A stretch of DNA of 64,000 bases from Rhodobacter sp. (GTDB lineage: Bacteria > Pseudomonadota > Alphaproteobacteria > Rhodobacterales > Rhodobacteraceae): assembly GCA_027489175.1 (NCBI GenBank), contig JAIYAE010000029.1, forward strand, positions 32,069-96,068. Reading direction: 5' to 3'. The notes beneath the pieces are model-generated. The model was not told where the DNA came from, did not search any database, and saw only the letters and a program-made list of their open reading frames with translations. A program made the position numbers and the translations under genes. This document shows positions 9,394 to 17,769 of the stretch, piece after piece (the stretch's first letter is position 1; each line of letters opens with the position of its first letter).

Positions 9394-10068
9394 TCAGCCT
9401 ACGGTGACGCTGGCCGATTGCAGGCCGTCAACCTCGACCTTGCAGACGTCGCCGCGTTTCAGGGCGCCGACGCCGGCGGGGGTGCCGGTGAAGATCAGGT
9501 CGCCCGGGGACAGGCTGACCAGTTGCGACAGGGCGGCGATGATCGCGGCGGGGGACCAGATCATGTCCGAGAGCCGCGCCTCTTGCCGGAGGGCCCCGTT
9601 CACTGTGCAGCGCAGCGTGCCGTCCGGCAGGGCGCCGGGGCGGATGGCGCCGACCACGGCGGATTTGTCGAAGGCCTTGGCCATGTCCCAAGGGCGGCGG
9701 GCGGCTTTCGCCTCAGCCTGCAGATCGCGGCGGGTGAGGTCGTTCCCGGCGGCGTGGCCCCAGATCATGGCTGGGGCGTCTGCCTCAGACACCATGGCGC
9801 CACTCTTGCCGATGAAGAGGACAAGCTCGCCTTCATGGTGCAGGTTTGTGGTCGCGGGCGGATAGGGGATGCGGCTGCCGGATTCGACCACCGCATCGGC
9901 GGGTTTGGTGAAGAAGAACGGCGGTTCCTTGTCGTCGGCGCCCATCTCGCGAGCGTGCTCGGCGTAGTTGCGGCCCACGCAGAAGATGCGGCGGACGGGG
10001 AAGCGTTCGGCGCGGCCGGTGACGGGCAGGGTGACCGTGGGCAGCGCGGGGAAGACGAGGGCGACCAC
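9394..10068 (-). CDS. Fumarylacetoacetate hydrolase (FAH) family protein
   Basis: This 224-residue protein matches the small FAH family (FAHD1/YcgM-like acylpyruvase or decarboxylase). Motifs include FCVGRNYAEHAREMG near residue 27, the metal-site region HHEGELVLFIGK and the C-terminal GDLIFTGTPAGVGA. The GTG at 10068 is chosen because it leaves a normal N-terminus, follows a GGGGG, and avoids overlap with the carboxypeptidase whose stop lies just upstream. A longer frame to 10179 would overlap that gene by over 100 nt. The substrate is not predictable. Confidence 0.88.
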   Translation of the reverse strand: MVALVFPALPTVTLPVTGRAERFPVRRIFCVGRNYAEHAREMGADDKEPPFFFTKPADAVVESGSRIPYPPATTNLHHEGELVLFIGKSGAMVSEADAPAMIWGHAAGNDLTRRDLQAEAKAARRPWDMAKAFDKSAVVGAIRPGALPDGTLRCTVNGALRQEARLSDMIWSPAAIIAALSQLVSLSPGDLIFTGTPAGVGALKRGDVCKVEVDGLQSASVTVG

Positions 10069-10072
10069 GTCT

Positions 10073-12112
10073 TCAGCCCCCCACGGTTTCGCAGGGCACG
10101 GCGCGGGCGCGCAGGCGGCGGCAGGCGAGTTCGGCCTGCTCTTCCGTGAGGCCCATGAAGCTGGCGCGCCAGGCGCCATCGGCCTGCGCTGTCTTGCGCA
10201 GCCCGTCGTTCAGGGTGGCGCTTTCAGCCAGCGCGGTTTTCAGCAGGGCACGCTCAGCCTCATACCGCGAGGGGTATTCGCCGACGTTCACCCCGAAATG
10301 CCGCCCGCCGGAGGAGGACATGACGACCACGACCTCCTCAGCCGCTTCGCTGGGGGCGGCGGCAGCTTCGACGCTGTCGAAGATCGGGGCCTTGCGGTCG
10401 GGCACCAAGGCGGCGGTGGCAAGCTGGGTGTCCGGTGGGGCAATGGCGGTGGCCCCGGCGACGGTTTCAACGGCGGTGACATCGGCCAGAAGGCCTGCGG
10501 TCAACGTGTTTTCATCCTGGGCCGGGGCGGCGAGGTCTGCTGCCAGTTCGGCGGGCTGTTCGGCGGCCAGTTCGGGGGCCGGATCGGTGCCGGGGTCGGT
10601 GACCACCAGTTCCGGGGCGGCAGCGACCTGAAGCTCTTCGACGGGCAGGACTTCCTCGGCCGTGGCTTCGGCTTGGGCCACGGTCGCTGCATCGGGAGCG
10701 ATGAGCGCGGCGGGGCGGGGCATCGGCTTTTGGTCGGCCAGGCCCGGATCAACAGCGGCGAGCGCGGTTTCACCTTCGGGCGGCAGGGCTTCGGCCAGGG
10801 CCGCATCGGCAGGCAGAGCGCCGGTGGCCAAAGCGGCGGCCTGTGCGTCAAGCGTGCCGGGGGGCAGTGCCTCTGGCGGCAGGTCTGCGGGCAGGTCGGC
10901 GGCGGCAAGGTCGGTTTCCGCGGCATCCGGCGGGATGGTTTCCGTCGCGGCATCGGCCAGAGCTTCGGTTGCAACCTCAGCCACCGGAGCCTCGCCGTTC
11001 GCGATGGCGGCTGCCTGGAAGTCAAGCGTGCCTTCTGGCGGTGGTTCGGCGGTTGCTTCGGCAAGGGCGTCGGCGATGCCGTCTGCCATGGCGATGGCCA
11101 CGGCTTCGGGCACCTCGGCCACCGTCGGCCGAGCCTTGGGGCGCAGCGATTTGGTCACGGCGCCTGAAACACGGACGGTCTTGGCGGCGCCGCCTTCGGC
11201 ATCCAGATCATCAATGGCATGGGTGGGAAGCGAAGCGATCAGCGCATCCTCTGCCGGGATGCCGGGGGCTTGCGGCGGCTGTTCCTTGACGCGGTTTTTC
11301 GCTGCCCCAAAGCCAAGGTCCATCAGTTCCTTCATCTTGGCGTTGCGGTTCGCGGTCGAGGTGCCGCCGAACACGGTGGCGATGATGCGCTTCTTGCCGC
11401 GCACCGCCGAGGCGGTCAGGTTGAACCCGGCAGCCGAGGTGTAGCCGGTCTTGATCCCGTCCGCGCCTTCGTAGCCGTCAAGGAAACGCGAGTTGGTGTT
11501 GGTCACCTGCGCCACGCCGGCATCCGCCGTGCGGCGTGAGAAGATGTTGTAATATTGGGGGAAATCGTAAAACAGGTGGCGGCCAAGCGTGTTCATGTCG
11601 CGGGCTGTGGACAAATGGCCATCGGCGGTCAGGCCATGGGCGTTGCGAAAGGTGGTGCTGGTCATCCCAAGCTCTTTCGCGGTGCGGGTCATGCGTTTGG
11701 CAAAAGCCTCACGGTCGCCGCTGATGTGGTCACCGATGGCGGCGGCGGCATCGTTGGCCGATTTCACGGCGGCGGCGCGGATCAAATAGCGAAGGGCGAT
11801 CTTCTGCCCCGGCTTCAACCCCAGACGCGATGGCGGTTGCGAGGCTGCGTATTTCGACACCGTCACCCGCGTGTCGAGCGACAGGCGGCCCGCCTCAATT
11901 TCCTGAAACGCGATGTAGAGGGTCATCATCTTGGTCAGCGACGCGGGGTGAAGCCGCGCGTCGGCGTTCTGTTCGTAAAGAACTTCGCCCGTGCGGGCAT
12001 CAATGACGATGGCGGCGAAGGGTGCCGCTTGCAGCGGGGCGGTCACCAATACGGTAAACGCCACGACCATTACCAGAATTGAACCAAGAATCCGCCCGAG
12101 AAGCGATGCCAC
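10073..12112 (-). CDS. D-alanyl-D-alanine carboxypeptidase (S11) with long linker and SPOR domain
   Basis: This 679-residue exported protein has an N-terminal signal or anchor segment (residues 1-30) and an S11 penicillin-binding domain with SxxK at 58-61 (SLTK), SAN at 118-120 and KTG at 221-223. A linker of roughly 300 residues, very rich in Ala, Pro and Glu, follows. The last 75 residues form a SPOR-like domain that would bind denuded glycan at the division site. The enzyme trims terminal D-Ala from peptidoglycan pentapeptides. The linker contains an imperfect internal duplication (GTLDFQAAAIANGEAP and GTLDAQAAALATGALP). Confidence 0.92.
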   Translation of the reverse strand: MASLLGRILGSILVMVVAFTVLVTAPLQAAPFAAIVIDARTGEVLYEQNADARLHPASLTKMMTLYIAFQEIEAGRLSLDTRVTVSKYAASQPPSRLGLKPGQKIALRYLIRAAAVKSANDAAAAIGDHISGDREAFAKRMTRTAKELGMTSTTFRNAHGLTADGHLSTARDMNTLGRHLFYDFPQYYNIFSRRTADAGVAQVTNTNSRFLDGYEGADGIKTGYTSAAGFNLTASAVRGKKRIIATVFGGTSTANRNAKMKELMDLGFGAAKNRVKEQPPQAPGIPAEDALIASLPTHAIDDLDAEGGAAKTVRVSGAVTKSLRPKARPTVAEVPEAVAIAMADGIADALAEATAEPPPEGTLDFQAAAIANGEAPVAEVATEALADAATETIPPDAAETDLAAADLPADLPPEALPPGTLDAQAAALATGALPADAALAEALPPEGETALAAVDPGLADQKPMPRPAALIAPDAATVAQAEATAEEVLPVEELQVAAAPELVVTDPGTDPAPELAAEQPAELAADLAAPAQDENTLTAGLLADVTAVETVAGATAIAPPDTQLATAALVPDRKAPIFDSVEAAAAPSEAAEEVVVVMSSSGGRHFGVNVGEYPSRYEAERALLKTALAESATLNDGLRKTAQADGAWRASFMGLTEEQAELACRRLRARAVPCETVGG

Positions 12113-12308
12113 GTCGCCTGTCCCTTTGCCTGTGCGGCCCGAATTTCCGGTGCCGAGTTCTGCCTCGGGACGAAAGCTAGCACAGCCGAACGGTTCCTAA
12201 AACCCAAAAAATCCAATGACTTTGCGGGCGTAGTTCATCCAGTGGCAATGCTGCCGCAGTTGGCCTTGTGGCATTGGCCACATCTTGCGGGGGGCGGGGC
12301 GTCCGCCG

Positions 12309-13016
12309 CTAGCTGTTGCGGTTGGGCTGGAGGCTGGCCACAAGGTCCGGCAGGCCGCCCAGGGTTTCCAGTGCGTGAAAGCGGGGGTTATCCGCCGGGG
12401 GATCGGCGGCTTCCAGCGCCCAGGTCACCTCATGGGGGACATGCACCCCCCAAGACCCGGCCGCCAGCGCGGGGATCACGTCGGATTTCAGCGAGTTGCC
12501 GACCATCATCGCCTGATCCGCTCCGGTGCCGTGGCGGGCGAAGATCGTCCGGTAGGCGGCTTCGGTCTTGTGGCTGACGATCTCGACCCCGTCGAACAGA
12601 TCACCCAAGCCGGACTGGGCGAGTTTGCGTTCCTGATCCAGGAGGTCGCCCTTGGTGATAAGGATAACGCGGTAATCGGCGGCGAGGGCGGTGACCGTGG
12701 CGCGGGCGTGGGGCAGAAGGTGGATCGGATGTTCCAGCATCTCACGCCCGGCGGCGATCAGGTCGGCGATGATGGCGGTGGGAACGCGGCCTTCGGTCAC
12801 CTCGATCGCGGTTTCGATCATGGAAAGGGTGAAGCCCTTCACGCCGAAACCATAGTGGTCAAGGTTGCGGCGTTCGGCGGCCTCAAGCCTTTGGGCCAGA
12901 TGGGTGGGGTCAGCGTGATCGGCCAGAAGGGTGGCGAAACGGTCCTGCGTCAGGCGAAAGAAGGCCTCGTTCTGCCAGAGGGTATCGTCGGCATCAAAGC
13001 CAATGGTTGTCAGCAT
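12309..13016 (-). CDS. HAD superfamily hydrolase
   Basis: This 235-residue protein has the HAD motifs: nucleophile DADDTLW near residue 9, Thr/Ser motif II (LITKGD), a Lys within YRTIFARH/K region, and the acidic motif [10 protein letters not shown]. The ATG at 13016 gives the standard [13 protein letters not shown] start. An upstream ATG at 13109 would add 31 unrelated residues and run into the clpS promoter region. The phosphatase substrate is unknown. It is divergent from clpS. Confidence 0.9.
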   Translation of the reverse strand: MLTTIGFDADDTLWQNEAFFRLTQDRFATLLADHADPTHLAQRLEAAERRNLDHYGFGVKGFTLSMIETAIEVTEGRVPTAIIADLIAAGREMLEHPIHLLPHARATVTALAADYRVILITKGDLLDQERKLAQSGLGDLFDGVEIVSHKTEAAYRTIFARHGTGADQAMMVGNSLKSDVIPALAAGSWGVHVPHEVTWALEAADPPADNPRFHALETLGGLPDLVASLQPNRNS

Positions 13017-13124
13017 GTCCTGTCCTTTTGCGCCGGTCTGAACGCCGCCCCTTTTCGCCAGCCCAGAAAAGGCTATATTTCCCTCATCCGGTGCAACCCC
13101 CGAATCCAAGTGGAGCGAACCTTC

Positions 13125-13466
13125 GTGTCGTCACGCCTGCTGACCATGTCTGACAAGACCGATGGCCCGGGCCAGGACACGTCGATCCTGACCAAGACCA
13201 AGGCCAAGACCGAGCGTCCGCCGTTGTACAAGGTGATGCTCTTGAACGACGACTATACCCCGATGGAGTTTGTCGTCCATGTGCTGGAGCGGTTCTTCGG
13301 GCTGAACCACGCGCAGGCGTTCGACATCATGCTGACGGTCCACAAGAAGGGTCTTGCGGTGGTGGGCGTGTTTTCGTTCGAGGTGGCCGAGACGAAAGTG
13401 GCGCAGGTGATGGACTTCGCGCGTCGCCACCAGCACCCGCTACAATGCACGATGGAAAAAGAGTGA
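13125..13466 (+). CDS. clpS: ATP-dependent Clp protease adaptor ClpS
   Basis: ClpS delivers N-end-rule substrates to ClpA-ClpP in the cytoplasm. The folded domain starts at [20 protein letters not shown] and ends [12 protein letters not shown], both typical, with the Asn-Asp pair that recognises the substrate N-terminus. Two starts are possible. The GTG at 13125 has GGAG nine bases upstream and gives 113 residues. The ATG at 13146 has no clear binding site and gives 106. The first is preferred. A TATATT at 13074-13079 could be its -10. Confidence 0.93.
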   Translation: MSSRLLTMSDKTDGPGQDTSILTKTKAKTERPPLYKVMLLNDDYTPMEFVVHVLERFFGLNHAQAFDIMLTVHKKGLAVVGVFSFEVAETKVAQVMDFARRHQHPLQCTMEKE

Positions 13467-13530
13467 CCGGGTCCATCGCCATGCCAAGGGCCCCAATGAC
13501 AAGGGCCATCGGGGGCTGAGGCCCCTGCCC

Positions 13531-14514
13531 ATGAGGTCCGCTCGATTGACATTGGCGCTGGAGACCGGCGCACTGATCCTGCCAGCGGCGGGGGGGATTG
13601 CGGTTTACCGGCCCCGCCTGGGCGACGATCTGTCGGCGCTGCCGCAGGACCGCGTGGTGGTGCTGACCGGGTTCAAGCCGGACCATGACCATTTCGCGCG
13701 AGGCTATGCTGTCGCCCCGGCGCCGCCCTATGCCATGGCAATCGTCTGCCTGCCCCGCGCGCGAGAGGCCGCGCGGGCGCTGATCGCGCAGGCGGCGGCT
13801 GAGGTGGCCCCGGGTGGATTGGTCGTCTTGGACGGGCAGAAGACCGACGGGATCGACACCGCGCTGAAGGATCTGCGTGGGCGGGTGGATCTGTCGGAAA
13901 GCCTGTCCAAGGCGCATGGCAAGCTGGCGAGTTTCAAGGCCGGGCCGGACTTTTCGGATTGGGCGGCACAGCAGCGCCAGATCAAGGGCGGGTTCCAGAT
14001 CCTGCCGGGGGTCTTTTCGGCGGATGGGCCTGACCGGGGGTCCGTGCTGCTGGCAGGGGCCCTGCCGGCCAAGTTCGGTGGCAAGGTGGCTGATCTGGGG
14101 GCAGGCTGGGGCTATCTTGCCCGCGCGATCCTGGCGCATCCGGGCGTCAAGCGGCTGGATCTGGTGGAGGCTGAGGCGGATGCCCTTGCCTGCGCGCGCG
14201 TCAACGTCACCGATGAGCGTGCGCGGTTTCACTGGGCCGATGCCACGACCTTCCGCCCCGACACCCTGCTTGACGCGGTGGTGATGAACCCGCCCTTCCA
14301 CCACGGCCGCGATGCCGACCCCAGCCTTGGGGCGGCCTTCATTCAGGCGGCCCGGCGGATGCTTGCGCCCAGCGGGGCGCTTTGGCTGGTTGCAAACCGC
14401 CACTTGCCCTATGATGCCGCCCTGTCGGCCGCGTTTCTTGAACATCGCGAAGTTGCCGGTGACGGGGCCTTTCGCGTGATCCACGCCATCAAGCCCATCC
14501 GGGCGAAACCCTGA
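13531..14514 (+). CDS. Class I SAM methyltransferase, RsmC-like rRNA guanine-N2 methyltransferase
   Basis: This 327-residue protein has the RsmC/RlmG layout: a divergent N-terminal half without a clear cofactor site and a C-terminal Rossmann domain with VADLGAGWGYLARA (motif I, near residue 185) and the catalytic NPPFH (near residue 252) used for N2-methylation of guanine. The target, 16S G1207 or the equivalent 23S base, cannot be told from sequence alone. It follows clpS after 64 nt on the same strand. Confidence 0.82.
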   Translation: MRSARLTLALETGALILPAAGGIAVYRPRLGDDLSALPQDRVVVLTGFKPDHDHFARGYAVAPAPPYAMAIVCLPRAREAARALIAQAAAEVAPGGLVVLDGQKTDGIDTALKDLRGRVDLSESLSKAHGKLASFKAGPDFSDWAAQQRQIKGGFQILPGVFSADGPDRGSVLLAGALPAKFGGKVADLGAGWGYLARAILAHPGVKRLDLVEAEADALACARVNVTDERARFHWADATTFRPDTLLDAVVMNPPFHHGRDADPSLGAAFIQAARRMLAPSGALWLVANRHLPYDAALSAAFLEHREVAGDGAFRVIHAIKPIRAKP

Positions 14515-14529
14515 CCGGAGCCTTTGCCC

Positions 14530-15342
14530 ATGTCCTATTCCGTATCCGGCAAGACGGCCATTGTCACAGGCGCTGCGGCGGGCATCGGCCTTGCCATCGC
14601 GCGGCACCTTGTGGACAAGGGCGCGAATGTCATGTTCGCCGACATCGACGAAGAGCGGCTTGAGGATGAGGTGGGCGAAGAGGCCCGCGCCGAAGGGCCG
14701 ATCCGCATGTTTGCGGGCGACCTGACAGAAAAGCTGACGATTGCCAACCTCTTGTCGGCGACGATTGATGCCTTTGACCGGGTCGACATTCTGGTGAACG
14801 CCAACCGCAAGATGGTCGTCTCGGACATCCTGTCGCCTGAAGGGGACGGGGTGGAAGACCTGTGGCGGCAGAACGTGTTGACCGCGCTGCGCATGTCGCA
14901 GATCACGGCCAAGCGGATGATCCAGCACGCCGCCCGCACCGAGGCGGAGCCGGGGGCCATGGTGGGGACGATCATCAACATCTCGTCCATAACCGCCCAG
15001 ACGACGCGGCCAGAGTTGCTGGGCTATTCGATGGCCGCCGCCGCGATGGACCAGATGACACGGTCGCTGGCGGTGGGGCTGGCGTCCAAAGGCATCCGCG
15101 TCAACGCAGTGGCCTTCGGGTCGGTGATGAGCGCCAGTTTGCAGGCGGCGTTGAAGGACAACCCCGCCTACCGCGATGAAATCGCGGAAGCGACACCCCT
15201 GAAGCGCATCGCCGCCCCGGCGGAACTGGCCGAAACGGTGCAATTCCTTGCGTCCGATGCCTCCAGCTTCATCACGGGGCAGGTGATCGCGGTGGACGGC
15301 GGGCGCAGCATTCTGGATGCGGTGCCTGCGCCCGCGCATTGA
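14530..15342 (+). CDS. SDR-family oxidoreductase lacking the catalytic lysine
   Basis: This 270-residue protein has a clear short-chain dehydrogenase fold. The cofactor motif TGAAAGIG is near residue 12, Ser of the active site is in NISSITAQ, and the C-terminus FITGQVIAVDGGRS is typical. The YxxxK motif reads YSMAA, so the catalytic Lys is Ala, and the NNAG motif reads NANR. It may be an atypical or inactive member. The ATG at 14530 sits nine bases after GGAG. It follows the RsmC-like gene by 15 nt. Confidence 0.88.
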   Translation: MSYSVSGKTAIVTGAAAGIGLAIARHLVDKGANVMFADIDEERLEDEVGEEARAEGPIRMFAGDLTEKLTIANLLSATIDAFDRVDILVNANRKMVVSDILSPEGDGVEDLWRQNVLTALRMSQITAKRMIQHAARTEAEPGAMVGTIINISSITAQTTRPELLGYSMAAAAMDQMTRSLAVGLASKGIRVNAVAFGSVMSASLQAALKDNPAYRDEIAEATPLKRIAAPAELAETVQFLASDASSFITGQVIAVDGGRSILDAVPAPAH

Positions 15343-15354
15343 TGCTGTCCGGGT

Positions 15355-15747
15355 TTACTCCGGGTATTCAACCTTGCACTGGGCGATGACCGCTTCGGCC
15401 TGACGCGCGAGGTCCTTGCGTTTGGCGCGCAGCCCGTCAAGCTTGCGTGCCTCATCTGCCAGGTCGATCGCCTTCGGACGCTGTTCGGTGTAGCTGCGTT
15501 CCTTCAGGCACAGGCGGGGCTGATAGACGGTCTGGCCGTCCACGACCACCGGGTCCTGACAGGTGGCCCAGTAGTCTTCGTAGCGCGTCACGGTTTCAAG
15601 CGCATAGCCACGGTCAAGGTTGCCCTCGGTTTCCGCAATCAGCCGGTCGACAATCCGCAGGTCGCGGGTGTTGCGGTTGATGCATTGTTCCTGCGGAGTG
15701 CCGCAGGCGGCCAGAAGGCCAAAGACAACAAGCACAAGGCGTTTCAT
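15355..15747 (-). CDS. Putative lipoprotein, unknown function
   Basis: This 130-residue protein starts with a lipoprotein signal (MKRLVLVVFGLLAACG). The lipobox LAAC places the acylated Cys at residue 15. The mature part is charged, with several Cys residues (QCINRN, ATCQDP, LCLKE, AQCKV) and a predicted helical C-terminus. Its end is convergent with the SDR gene, 12 nt away, and its start is divergent from hemF. No domain was recognised. Confidence 0.75.
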   Translation of the reverse strand: MKRLVLVVFGLLAACGTPQEQCINRNTRDLRIVDRLIAETEGNLDRGYALETVTRYEDYWATCQDPVVVDGQTVYQPRLCLKERSYTEQRPKAIDLADEARKLDGLRAKRKDLARQAEAVIAQCKVEYPE

Positions 15748-15826
15748 CGGGCGGCTCCCTCGGGGTCTTGGAAAGCAGCGCCAAGGGGTGCTAGGCATGG
15801 CGCTGTCAGAAGATGGAGACATAAGG

Positions 15827-16687
15827 ATGACCGATCCCTTTGACAGTCGCAAGGCGCGCGCGGCGGCGTGGTTCCATACCTTGCGGGACCGAATCGTCGC
15901 GGCCTTCGAGGGGCTGGAGGACCGGTACAGCAAAGGCACCCCGGGCCGGTTCGAGGTGACGCCCACCACCCGCGCCGATGGTGGCGGCGGGCTGATGAGC
16001 GTGATGCGCGGTGGCGCTGTGTTCGAAAAGGTTGGGGTCAACTGGTCGGAAGTCCACGGGGTTCTGGGAGAACGCGCGCAAAAGGCTATGGCCGCGCGGG
16101 GGGTTCCGGGGATGGCCGAAGACCCGCGGTTCTGGGCGAGCGGGATTTCCCTGGTGGCCCATATGCAGAACCCGCACGCGCCGGCGGTGCACATGAACAC
16201 TCGGATGTTCTGGACGCCCGGTGCCGCCTGGTTCGGGGGCGGGTCAGACCTGAACCCGGCGCTGGAGTATCCTGAGGACACCACGCATTTTCATGCGAAA
16301 ATGCGGGGCGCCTGTGACGCGCATGCGCCGGATTACTACAGCCGTTTCAAGGCCTGGGCCGATGAGTATTTCTTCGTGCCGCATCGGGGCCGGGCGCGGG
16401 GCGTTGGTGGGATTTTTTACGACGATCTCAACACCGGTGACTGGGAGGCCGATTTCGCATTCACCCAAGCGGTGGGTGAGGCGTTCCTGCCTGCTTTCTT
16501 GCCCTTGGCTGAACGCCGCCATGGGACCGCCTGGACCGAGGCCGACAAGGAAGCGCAGCTGATCCACCGCGGGCTTTATGCTGAGTACAACCTTGTCTAC
16601 GACCGGGGCACCAAGTTCGGGCTGGAAACCGGCCACGACGCCAATGCGGTCCTCATGAGCCTGCCGCCGGTGGCCAAGTGGACCTGA
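15827..16687 (+). CDS. hemF: Oxygen-dependent coproporphyrinogen III oxidase (HemF)
   Basis: HemF converts coproporphyrinogen III to protoporphyrinogen IX with oxygen, in haem and bacteriochlorophyll synthesis. The 286-residue protein shows family motifs: HMNTRMFW, GGGSDLNPALEYPEDTTHFH, GIFYDDLN and the conserved end YNLVYDRGTKFGL. The ATG at 15827 has GGAG eight bases upstream. Upstream in-frame starts would add unrelated residues. No FNR box was seen before it. Confidence 0.96.
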   Translation: MTDPFDSRKARAAAWFHTLRDRIVAAFEGLEDRYSKGTPGRFEVTPTTRADGGGGLMSVMRGGAVFEKVGVNWSEVHGVLGERAQKAMAARGVPGMAEDPRFWASGISLVAHMQNPHAPAVHMNTRMFWTPGAAWFGGGSDLNPALEYPEDTTHFHAKMRGACDAHAPDYYSRFKAWADEYFFVPHRGRARGVGGIFYDDLNTGDWEADFAFTQAVGEAFLPAFLPLAERRHGTAWTEADKEAQLIHRGLYAEYNLVYDRGTKFGLETGHDANAVLMSLPPVAKWT

Positions 16688-16699
16688 GGGGCAATCGGC

Positions 16700-17053
16700 A
16701 TGGCTGATATCACCGTCAAGGCGGCCTATGGATCTGTGGTCGAGGATGAGGGGTTTCTTTTCGTCGGCTTCGCCGAGGGCGAAGAGGAGGAGGAGGGCTA
16801 TGTCCTGTTCCGTCAGCCGATTGGCGGTGGGCCCGTCTGGTTTGAGGTGAACGACGAAGCCTTTGGCGCCGAGGATGCGGTGGCGGGGGTGACGGTCGGG
16901 CCGAAGGGGTTTGAGGTGGCCTTGCGGCCGGAACTGGCGGCGGCGTTTGGGTTTGCGGCGTCGGTGGCCGTGAAGATCGGGCCGGGGTGTGAAGACGCCG
17001 GGCCGGCGCTTGAGGCGCTGCGCGAGATGCTGGGTGAGGTTTGGCCGGGGTGA
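16700..17053 (+). CDS. Hypothetical acidic protein
   Basis: This 117-residue acidic protein starts 12 nt after hemF, so it is probably cotranscribed. It has a run of six Glu with one Gly near residues 25-32, a beta-rich middle and a C-terminal helix. Its pattern loosely resembles small immunity-type proteins (Imm10-like), but no toxin gene is adjacent and the resemblance is not strong enough for a call. The frame is fully consistent with local codon use. Confidence 0.7.
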   Translation: MADITVKAAYGSVVEDEGFLFVGFAEGEEEEEGYVLFRQPIGGGPVWFEVNDEAFGAEDAVAGVTVGPKGFEVALRPELAAAFGFAASVAVKIGPGCEDAGPALEALREMLGEVWPG

Positions 17054-17062
17054 TGACCGGCG

Positions 17063-17725
17063 TTAAAGCTGGCCACTCGTCATGTGCCGCTTGCGGCCAA
17101 AGCCGGGTTGGCGGGTGACGGTGAAACCCGCTTGCGTCAGGCTTTGGCGGACATGGCCCGCCGCCGTATAGGTAGCGAAGGTGCCGCGGGGGGCGGTGTG
17201 GCGGGCGACCTCCTGCATCAGGTCAGGCGACCAGAGTTCAGGGTTTTTCGCAGGCGAGAAGCCGTCCAGAAACCAGGCATCGGAGTGGCCTTGCCACTTT
17301 GGCAGGGTATCGCGGGCGTCGCCGATGATGATCTCCGCCGTCAGCTTCGGGAAGTGCAGGGTACGGGCGCCGCTGGCCCATTGGGTCAGGAAGTCTTCGG
17401 CCACCGGGGCGGTTTCCGGGAAGGCCTGCAGCGCGCGGGCGATGTCCGCGGCGGGCAGGGGGAAGGCCTCAAAGCTGGTGAACCGAAGGTGACCGTCGCC
17501 GTGATGGGCAAGCAGCGTGGCCAGAAGGTTGAGGCCGGTACCAAAGCCAAGCTCGGCGATCTGGAAGCCGTCGCGGAAGCGGTCGGGCAGGCGGTTGCCG
17601 GCAAGGAACACGTGGCGGGTTTCGGCGAGGCCGCCGCCCAGCGAGAAATAGGGATCATCGAAGCGGCGCGAGACGGGGATCACATCGTCGCGCCAGTCGA
17701 GTTCGGGGTGGTTTGCTTCCGGCAT
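17063..17725 (-). CDS. mnmD: tRNA 5-methylaminomethyl-2-thiouridine methyltransferase (MnmD / MnmC1 domain)
   Basis: This 220-residue SAM-dependent methyltransferase completes mnm5s2U at the wobble position of tRNA. It shows AELGFGTGLNLLATL (SAM site, near residue 50) and DAWFLDGFSPAKNPELW (catalytic region), both diagnostic of MnmD. The ATG at 17725 (MPEANHPELDW) is the family start. A much longer open frame upstream is antisense to the FAD enzyme gene and is rejected. It is divergent from an MnmC2-like oxidase 44 bp away. Confidence 0.9.
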   Translation of the reverse strand: MPEANHPELDWRDDVIPVSRRFDDPYFSLGGGLAETRHVFLAGNRLPDRFRDGFQIAELGFGTGLNLLATLLAHHGDGHLRFTSFEAFPLPAADIARALQAFPETAPVAEDFLTQWASGARTLHFPKLTAEIIIGDARDTLPKWQGHSDAWFLDGFSPAKNPELWSPDLMQEVARHTAPRGTFATYTAAGHVRQSLTQAGFTVTRQPGFGRKRHMTSGQL

Positions 17726-17769
17726 CGGCAGTAGTCCTTTGTGCCTGTTGATGGGTCTGGGGCGGGCGA

